Origin: Paenimyroides ummariense
Lineage (GTDB): Bacteria; Bacteroidota; Bacteroidia; Flavobacteriales; Flavobacteriaceae
Length of the DNA stretch: 64,000 nucleotides
Assembly: GCF_900115115.1 (NCBI RefSeq)
Contig: NZ_FOVI01000005.1
Coordinates: 124,001-188,000, forward strand
Reading direction: 5' to 3'
Made by a program: the position numbers and the translations under genes. A model generated the notes under the pieces. That model saw nothing but the letters and a program-made list of their open reading frames with translations, was not told the DNA's origin and searched no databases. Shown here piece after piece: positions 58,040-64,000 of the stretch (position 1 is its first letter; each line of letters opens with the position of its first letter).

Positions 58040-58399
58040 TTATTTTTGAGCCATAAGACGTTTGATACGCAATATCAGTTCGGTTGGGCTAAAAGGTTTC
58101 ACCATAAAATCTGCCGCTCCCAGATTAAATGCATCTAAGACAACTTCTTCCTGACCAAGCCCTGACAGCATTATAACCGGAATATCTTTACCAAATGCTT
58201 TAATTGCCGACAATATTTCGGTACCTGAAGCAAAAGGCATCATAATATCTGATATAACCAGATCAATATCGGTCACCTTAATCAAATCGATCGCTTCTTT
58301 ACCGTTGCGTGCGATCAGCACTTCGTATCCCTCCTTTTTAAGTTTATGTTCTACAGTTTTCAATATCAGTTCGTCGTCTTCAGCTATTAAAATCACCAT
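58040..58399 (-). CDS. Single-domain response regulator (CheY-like)
   Basis: A 119-residue receiver domain without output. The acidic pocket is DDE (9-11), the phosphorylated Asp is in LVISDIMMP (about residue 53), and Thr/Ser and Lys switch residues are present (MLSGLG, VKPFSPTE). It is encoded 4 bases after the hybrid kinase and 7 bases before the HEAT-like gene. It is likely to receive phosphate from the kinase HPt domain and act by binding the HEAT-like protein or the synthase instead of DNA. Confidence 0.85.
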   Translation of the reverse strand: MVILIAEDDELILKTVEHKLKKEGYEVLIARNGKEAIDLIKVTDIDLVISDIMMPFASGTEILSAIKAFGKDIPVIMLSGLGQEEVVLDAFNLGAADFMVKPFSPTELILRIKRLMAQK

Positions 58400-58403
58400 A
58401 TCT

Positions 58404-61400
58404 TTACTTTTTTAACATTTGTTGGAAAATTTCTATTCCCTTATTAATTTCACTTGTTATTTCCTGTTCCATGGTAAACAAGTCAGGATTCGATTCTATT
58501 TCCTGTTCCCAGAAGGCAGTTCTTTCTGTTAATTTCACCAGTCCCGATGTGCCCGCAGTTCCCTTAAGTTTATGAAGAAAACCTTTTGCTGTGGTACTTT
58601 CATAATCGGAAATAATTTTTTGCAGCTCTTCTTTTGTGTTGGCAAGCTCTTGTATGACTAAGTTTATAAAGAATCCTTTAAACTCTTCGTCATCGCCTAA
58701 CTGCTCTTCGATCATTTTTTGATCCAAATGATCTGTATCATCAATATTCGAATCCCAAGTTGTGCTTTCGTCGGCAGCAATATTTTTTTTAATTACAGCG
58801 AACAATTCAGGCTGCCTGATAGGTTTTGGAAGAAAATCGGACATACCTGCCAACAAGCAGCGCTCTTTCTCGCCTACTGAATTACCGGCACTAATTCCTA
58901 TAACTGGCACATCCTTATAATCAGGAAGCATTCGGATCGATCTTGTAGCTTCAATACCGTCCATCACCGGCATTTGCACGTCCATTAAAATTAAATCGAA
59001 AACGGTTTCTGTACATTTCAATAATGCCTGCTGTCCGTCGCTAACTTCTGTTAAGGCTGCGTTTGGAGTAATAAGCTGCATCATTTTATTGTTAAGCGCC
59101 CGGTTTACTGGGTTATCGTCTGCCAAAAGTACAGTCATAGGTTGTGTTATGACCATTTCTTCTACAGAAACTGCCTTATCTTTTATAACAGTATTCTTTT
59201 TAGAATCTTTAAGGGCATATTCCAACGTTCTGTAAAGTTCATCGGATTTAATAGGTTTTAAAAGACAGTACGACTTATCGTCTTTTCTAAACGCCGATAT
59301 ATATTCATTCTCTTCAGATGAAGTATGCAATACAATGAGCGGAATCATTTCTTCCTGAATTTTAAACAATTCCTTTATTTTTTCAATTGTTTCCAGCCCC
59401 GATAATACCGGCATGTGATAATCCATCAGAATCATATCGAACCGTTCACCGTTCATTAAAAGCTGAATAGCTTCCAATCCGTTTGCCGCTGCCTCAGATT
59501 TAATATTTTTATATGCCAGCATGTGCTGTATAATGGTTCTGTTGTTCTGGTTGTCATCTACAACTAAAACCCTGCCTATTTCTGACATATCAACGTCATT
59601 CTCCTGAAGATCTTCCTTATCATACGGAACTTCGATATCAAAATAAAATACCGATCCTTTTTCCATTTCGCTCTCAAGCATAAGGTTTGTTCCCATATAC
59701 TTAAGCAAGTTGTTAGAAATAGTTAATCCAAGACCGGTTCCGCCATATTTTTTACTTACTGAACTGTCTTCCTGCGTAAAAGCATCAAAAATGCGCTTTT
59801 GCTTTTCCTGCGGAATACCGATTCCCGTATCCCTTACAGAAAAACGCAATGTTATATTTTTATCGTCTTGTTTTAACCTGCTTACAGCAAACTCTATTTC
59901 TCCCACTTCGGTAAACTTTACCGCATTACCCAACAGGTTTATCAGCACCTGCTTAATGCGGGCTTCATCAATCCAAATGGTTTTGGGAAGCCCCTGTTCT
60001 ATGTTGAGAAGTAATTCCAAATCTTTACTCTGTGCCTGATACAAGATAATGTTTACTACATGGTTTGCCAAATCGTATACATTGTAACTGTCTATAAATA
60101 GTTCAAGTTTGCCGGATTCTATTTTAGAAAAATCTAAAATATCGTTTATAATGCTTAGCAGGCTGTTACCCGAATCGCTGATGTAGTTAAGATACTGTTT
60201 CTGCATCTCTGTTAAAGGTGTTTTAAGCAACAGATCAGAAAAACCGATGACACCGTTAAGCGGTGTGCGTATCTCATGGCTCATATTGGCAAGAAATTCA
60301 GACTTAGCCTTGCTTGCAAGATCTGCCAGCCGTTTTGCATCTTTTAATTCCTGGTTTGTTTTTACAGAATTTGTGATATTCTGGGTTGATATCACCACTC
60401 CGCCAATGGTTCCGTTTGTAAAATGCCATGGAATCACCTCCCAGTTAAAATGCTGTGGTGAAGTTACGCCCGGTATTTCGAACAGCTGGTTCTCATTTTT
60501 ATACGCCTGGCCTTGAAGAGCTTTAGCATAAATAGCCCTTCTTTCATCGGGAATATTCGGGTTTACATCATATAAATTCTGCCCGATGATATCGGATCTG
60601 TTGTCATGAAATTCCTGCAGCCACCTCTTACTTACCGATATATAATTTAAGTTATTGTCTAACATTGCTACTGCAGCCGGAACGTAATTTACGAATGACC
60701 GCAACATAGCTTCCTTCTTTTCCAGTTCTAAAAATGTTTTCTTGGTTTGATCGATATCCTGAATAATACCAAATACCTTTACGCATACTCCTTCTTCGAA
60801 TTCGGGAACACCTTTTACACGAACCCATATCAATGAACCATCGAATCTTTGCAGCCTTAACTCTTCGTCGTAAGGAAGCCCTTTTTCTACAGCTTGTGCA
60901 AACAGCTGCTCTATTTTTGGTTTGCTTTTTTCTTCAAAGAATGCTATCGCACTATCGAGATCGGGAACATAATTTTCGGGAACCCTGTGAATTTTTTTTG
61001 TAGAATCGGACCAGAATATCTTATTGGTTTTCAGGTTTACTTCCCAACCGCCTACACTGGCTACTTTGTTCGTTTGCTCCAGAATTTTCTGGGTATAGAT
61101 CAGGTCCCTCTCCAGCTGTATCCGCTCGGTCATGTTCAATGCCGTACTTACCACATACTGTTTACCGTTCTCGTCGGTTTCTAGCATATTGTTATACATC
61201 CAGTAAATATCTTTTCCTGTTTTGGTACGCAGTATCATGGTTCCGGTATCTTCACCTTTTTCAATGATACGCTGCAAATAGTCGTTCAAATTATCAAGAT
61301 GTTGTGGTGGTACTAATTGCTGTAGCGATAAATTATTTACATCCTCTTTTGAAAAATCAAGTATTTCTCGCCCTTTTTCATTCACGGCAAGAATCTTTCC

Positions 61401-62315
61401 ATTTAAATCGTGCATACTCATAAGCCCGATCGCATTTTCAAAGAAATTTCTAAAACGGCGTTCTGAACTTTCCAATTTGCTGCGTTCTTCCATCTCTTGG
61501 GTAATGTTGCGGCCAAAACCTATTATTTCGGTCTTTTGCTGGTTGGGCTTAAAAAACCACTCTACAACCACTTCCTGACTATTAATAGTCGTTACAGTTG
61601 TAGCTGTAAATCCTTCGGAATCAAACTCCAGACCGTTCAATTTCTGCTGTAGGAAAGCAGGGCTGTCAACAACATCTGTAAATCTTAAATGAATCAGTGC
61701 TGCTTTTTCTTTATGAAACAAAGCTTCTAATGCAGGGTTCACATCTTTAAACACCAAATCATTGGTTAATACACAAATAAGGTTGTTGGTAACATTAAAA
61801 ACTTCCGAAAAATACTCGGCCTGCGCGTGCTCCCTTCTGCGAAGCAAGGTTTTTGTAACTGCCTTTCCAAGGTTTTTTAAAGATTCAACCTGCTTGTCTG
61901 AAAGTGATTTAGGGGCAAAATCTACCACACAGATGGTTGCCAGCACCAGTCCGTTTTCGTCAAATATCGGAACTCCCGCGTAGAACCTTATATTGCCCTC
62001 AATGATCATACTTTTAGCTGATGTTCTTTCATCTGCAAACGTATCTTCAATAATAAGCACGTCCTGGCTCATAATGGTGTACTGGCACACCGTTTCACTA
62101 CGCGGAACAATATCCACATCCATCCCCACACAGCTTTGAATACGCTGGTGATCGGCCTCCATTACCCCTATGATCGCTACAGGGCAACCGGTTATCAAAC
62201 ATGCTGCTTCGGCAAAAATATCCAGTTCGGGATCTTTTTGCAGGTTTAATAAATCATGAAGCCTTAAACTTTCAAGCCTTTGTTCTTCATTGGGCGGCAC
62301 AGGGTGTATAGTCAT
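58404..62315 (-). CDS. Hybrid sensor histidine kinase (GAF, four PAS, HisKA, ATPase, two REC, HPt)
   Basis: A 1303-residue cytoplasmic phosphorelay protein. Order: GAF (about 25-165; [16 protein letters not shown]), four PAS-type domains (about 168-285, 286-405, 406-540, 545-665), HisKA with His680 in [10 protein letters not shown], HATPase (about 790-910; [10 protein letters not shown] and GGTGLGL), REC1 with Asp965, REC2 with Asp1112, and a C-terminal HPt with His1248 (FLHKLKG). All phosphoryl sites are intact. With no membrane helix it senses an internal or diffusible signal. It is the first gene of the four-gene operon with the single REC protein, HEAT-like protein and glycosyltransferase fusion, and presumably drives them. 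Confidence 0.92.
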   Translation of the reverse strand: MTIHPVPPNEEQRLESLRLHDLLNLQKDPELDIFAEAACLITGCPVAIIGVMEADHQRIQSCVGMDVDIVPRSETVCQYTIMSQDVLIIEDTFADERTSAKSMIIEGNIRFYAGVPIFDENGLVLATICVVDFAPKSLSDKQVESLKNLGKAVTKTLLRRREHAQAEYFSEVFNVTNNLICVLTNDLVFKDVNPALEALFHKEKAALIHLRFTDVVDSPAFLQQKLNGLEFDSEGFTATTVTTINSQEVVVEWFFKPNQQKTEIIGFGRNITQEMEERSKLESSERRFRNFFENAIGLMSMHDLNGKILAVNEKGREILDFSKEDVNNLSLQQLVPPQHLDNLNDYLQRIIEKGEDTGTMILRTKTGKDIYWMYNNMLETDENGKQYVVSTALNMTERIQLERDLIYTQKILEQTNKVASVGGWEVNLKTNKIFWSDSTKKIHRVPENYVPDLDSAIAFFEEKSKPKIEQLFAQAVEKGLPYDEELRLQRFDGSLIWVRVKGVPEFEEGVCVKVFGIIQDIDQTKKTFLELEKKEAMLRSFVNYVPAAVAMLDNNLNYISVSKRWLQEFHDNRSDIIGQNLYDVNPNIPDERRAIYAKALQGQAYKNENQLFEIPGVTSPQHFNWEVIPWHFTNGTIGGVVISTQNITNSVKTNQELKDAKRLADLASKAKSEFLANMSHEIRTPLNGVIGFSDLLLKTPLTEMQKQYLNYISDSGNSLLSIINDILDFSKIESGKLELFIDSYNVYDLANHVVNIILYQAQSKDLELLLNIEQGLPKTIWIDEARIKQVLINLLGNAVKFTEVGEIEFAVSRLKQDDKNITLRFSVRDTGIGIPQEKQKRIFDAFTQEDSSVSKKYGGTGLGLTISNNLLKYMGTNLMLESEMEKGSVFYFDIEVPYDKEDLQENDVDMSEIGRVLVVDDNQNNRTIIQHMLAYKNIKSEAAANGLEAIQLLMNGERFDMILMDYHMPVLSGLETIEKIKELFKIQEEMIPLIVLHTSSEENEYISAFRKDDKSYCLLKPIKSDELYRTLEYALKDSKKNTVIKDKAVSVEEMVITQPMTVLLADDNPVNRALNNKMMQLITPNAALTEVSDGQQALLKCTETVFDLILMDVQMPVMDGIEATRSIRMLPDYKDVPVIGISAGNSVGEKERCLLAGMSDFLPKPIRQPELFAVIKKNIAADESTTWDSNIDDTDHLDQKMIEEQLGDDEEFKGFFINLVIQELANTKEELQKIISDYESTTAKGFLHKLKGTAGTSGLVKLTERTAFWEQEIESNPDLFTMEQEITSEINKGIEIFQQMLKK

Positions 62316-62610
62316 ATCGCTTACAATTAACGTATCCCATAAAAGTGGGATATCTATTGTAAAGTTATATTATTTTACCGAATGTAAAAATAAATATTAC
62401 GATGCAGTTATCGGAAACTCACGCATAGAAATACTACATATTGTTCCTCTTTTCAGATACTGCATTCATAGCATTACAAAAATGTGTCATAAAGTTCTGG
62501 TTTTCAGCGAACCTATCCTTAGAATGTTAAGTACGTTTACTATTATGTTAAAAACAAAGAAAAGCGACCTTATCAGTCGCTTCTCATAATCTGTATGTGA
62601 ACTTCTATTT
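62316..62610. other. Intergenic region between kinase and efflux genes
   Basis: These 295 bases contain the kinase promoter region on the minus strand and the efflux-gene terminator at 62562. Nothing else is recognised. Confidence 0.4.
62562..62582 (-). terminator. Intrinsic terminator of the efflux lipoprotein gene
   Basis: AAGCGAC (62562-62568) and GTCGCTT (62576-62582) form a perfect 7-bp stem; TTCTTTGTTTTT follows on the minus strand. Confidence 0.7.
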
Positions 62611-64000
62611 TTAATTCGTCCAGCCGCCACCAAGTGCTCTGTAAACTGCAACCGTTGTTTTTAGCTGCTGCATTTTGGTTTCAACCAGTTCAAATTTTGC
62701 TTCTAAGGCTTCACGTTGGGTTAATAAAACCTCCATATAGTCAGCACGAGCCGATTTAAACAAATCGTTAGAAATTGTGATTGATTGTGTTAAAGCATCA
62801 ACCTCTTGCGTTTTTAAATTGTAGGTATTCTGCAGATTATCAATTTTAGACAGCTGATTTGCTACTTCTATATAAGCCTTTAAAATAGTTTGTTCGTAAT
62901 TATAAACTGCTTGTATTTGCTTGGCATTTGCGTTGTAATAATCGGCTTTTATTGCGTTTCTGTTTACTAACGGTGCTACTAAATCGCCTGCCAAAGAATA
63001 AAGCAATGATTGCGGATTAAACAAATATTTTGGATTGAAGGCTTGGTAACCAACACCTGCCGATATACCTAACGATGGATAAAAACGTGCTTTTGCCGAT
63101 TTTATATCTAATTTAGAGGCAGCCAATTCCATTTCGGCTTGTTTAATGTCTGGACGGTTTGCCAAAAGATCTGCCGGAAGTCCTGCGTAAATAGTTTGTG
63201 GAACTAAATTATCAAACGCTGACGAACTGCGTTCTACGTGTTGCGGAAAACGTCCAACCAGAAAATTAATATGGTTTTCGGTTTCTGTTATTTTCTGCTG
63301 AATTTCGTATTGTAGCACTGTTGTTTTCAATACCTGAGCCTGAAATCGCTTTACAGCCAATTCATTTGCGCGAGCAGATTGCTTTAACAATTTTACGATT
63401 TGAAACGCACTGTTTTGAATTTCGATATTCTGCTGTACAATTTCCAGTTCGTTATCTAATGCCAGCAACTCATAATACGATTCTGCAATTTCTGCCACCA
63501 AATTTGTTTTCATAAAATTTTGACCTTCAATGGTTGCTAAATATCTGTTCACCGCTGCTTTTCGGGCATTGTGCAGTTTCCCCCAGATATCGGCTTCCCA
63601 ATTGGCATAAACACCAATTCCTAAATCGGTTAACGGTTCGGGCATTTCTTTACCGGGCTTAATATCGGTAGTAGCTTCCATGGCACCAATATTGGTATAA
63701 CGGGCAACTTTATCAACACCACCACCAACTTTTACGCCTACAAACGGTAAATATTCACCTTTACGTACACGAATTTCGTTTTTAGAAATTTCAATTTCTT
63801 GAAGCATGATGTTTAATTCCTGATTGTTGGTCAATGCTTCAGAAATCAATGTATGCAAATGCGGATCGCTAAAATATTGTTCCCAATTCATCTTCCCTGA
63901 ATTAATGGTATCGTTTTGTATCGATGAAAAATGTTCTGGAACCGATTTGTTTTCTGCTTTTTCCTGAATATTTATCGATTTACAGGCAGCTAAGCTTAAA
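62611..64000 (-). CDS. NodT-family outer-membrane efflux lipoprotein, cut by the window edge
   Basis: TolC-like exit duct of an RND-type pump. The frame is open through the window end: upstream of ATG 63891 it reads LSLAACKSINIQEKAEN, a lipobox with lipidated Cys, so the true start lies just outside and the ATG is internal. About 462 residues are visible. Family features include NWEADIWGKLHNARKAA, LPADLLANRPDIKQAEMEL and the second repeat near LQNTYNLKTQEVDAL. As in OprM/CusC-type proteins the lipid anchor holds it in the outer membrane. The pump and adaptor genes should lie upstream, beyond the window. Confidence 0.88.
   Translation of the reverse strand, partial: LSLAACKSINIQEKAENKSVPEHFSSIQNDTINSGKMNWEQYFSDPHLHTLISEALTNNQELNIMLQEIEISKNEIRVRKGEYLPFVGVKVGGGVDKVARYTNIGAMEATTDIKPGKEMPEPLTDLGIGVYANWEADIWGKLHNARKAAVNRYLATIEGQNFMKTNLVAEIAESYYELLALDNELEIVQQNIEIQNSAFQIVKLLKQSARANELAVKRFQAQVLKTTVLQYEIQQKITETENHINFLVGRFPQHVERSSSAFDNLVPQTIYAGLPADLLANRPDIKQAEMELAASKLDIKSAKARFYPSLGISAGVGYQAFNPKYLFNPQSLLYSLAGDLVAPLVNRNAIKADYYNANAKQIQAVYNYEQTILKAYIEVANQLSKIDNLQNTYNLKTQEVDALTQSITISNDLFKSARADYMEVLLTQREALEAKFELVETKMQQLKTTVAVYRALGGGWTN

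Noticed and set aside
63891-63893. ATG 63891 as the start of the efflux gene
   Set aside because: The frame is open upstream and encodes a lipobox (LSLAAC), so the gene continues past the window edge.
1-64000. CRISPR arrays, tRNA, rRNA, transposase or integrase genes
   Set aside because: No repeat-spacer pattern, cloverleaf, rRNA-like sequence, transposase or tyrosine-recombinase protein was recognised.

Overview
The window comes from a Bacteroidota genome, most likely a flavobacterium in the broad sense (Flavobacteriaceae or Weeksellaceae). Promoters carry the Bacteroidota -7 element TAnnTTTG, Shine-Dalgarno sites are mostly absent, and the gene content fits: RteC, DUF6660, CzcA-CzcC fusions, LVIVD lipoproteins, YaiO-type proteins. 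No rRNA, tRNA or CRISPR array was seen. The genus cannot be fixed from the sequence alone.

Region 1 (1 to about 30.9 kb) looks like cargo of a CTnDOT-like integrative conjugative element devoted to metal and stress resistance. It reads visibly more GC-rich than the rest. In order: a tripartite RND pump (150-5654); a DUF2652 protein; a Fur-family regulator; a dihydrolipoamide dehydrogenase-like flavoprotein; an isolated P-type ATPase nucleotide-binding domain; a Czc-type cluster (DUF6660, a CzcA-CzcC fusion, CzcB) and a His-rich Zn/Cd P1B-ATPase; an Nramp-Usp fusion; a second flavoprotein; OsmC; an AraC regulator; 4-hydroxyphenylpyruvate dioxygenase; and a copper block (two HMA chaperones, DUF3347 protein, CopA-like multicopper oxidase with a CopB-like tail, an MFS gene broken by an amber codon, a metal-binding lipoprotein). 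RteC closes the block. Two repeated promoter designs tie the island together. One is a tandem direct repeat with 21-bp period, set exactly 23 nt upstream of an AAWTTTG-type -7 element at four of five promoters (the fifth ends in A), with a sixth upstream copy. The other is a GCAACC-A-GGTTCC dyad lying between TTTG and TAnnTTTG at three promoters.

Region 2 (31.1-38.1 kb) is a compact minus-strand operon that looks like a Bacteroidota chaperone-usher-type fimbrial system: an AraC regulator, two related small pilin-like proteins, a PapD-like chaperone, a larger secreted subunit and a 931-residue usher-like outer-membrane barrel. The major-subunit transcript has a probable 5'-terminal stem-loop, and a terminator hairpin separates the pilins from the assembly genes.

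Region 3 (38.7-53.5 kb) is ordinary chromosomal content: a type I secretion-like trio whose ABC protein has a highly degenerate ATPase domain, a TonB receptor paired with a sorbosone-dehydrogenase-like protein, an aldo/keto reductase, a META-domain lipoprotein, a Fur regulator divergent from a thioredoxin-reductase-like enzyme, an LVIVD lipoprotein and a YaiO-type outer-membrane protein.

Region 4 (53.5-62.3 kb) is a tight four-gene minus-strand operon: a hybrid histidine kinase, a single-domain response regulator, a membrane-anchored HEAT-like protein and a 1140-residue fusion of a processive family 2 glycosyltransferase with an LtaS-like phosphotransferase. It is probably a regulated machine that makes and decorates a surface polysaccharide. 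The window ends inside an outer-membrane efflux lipoprotein gene.
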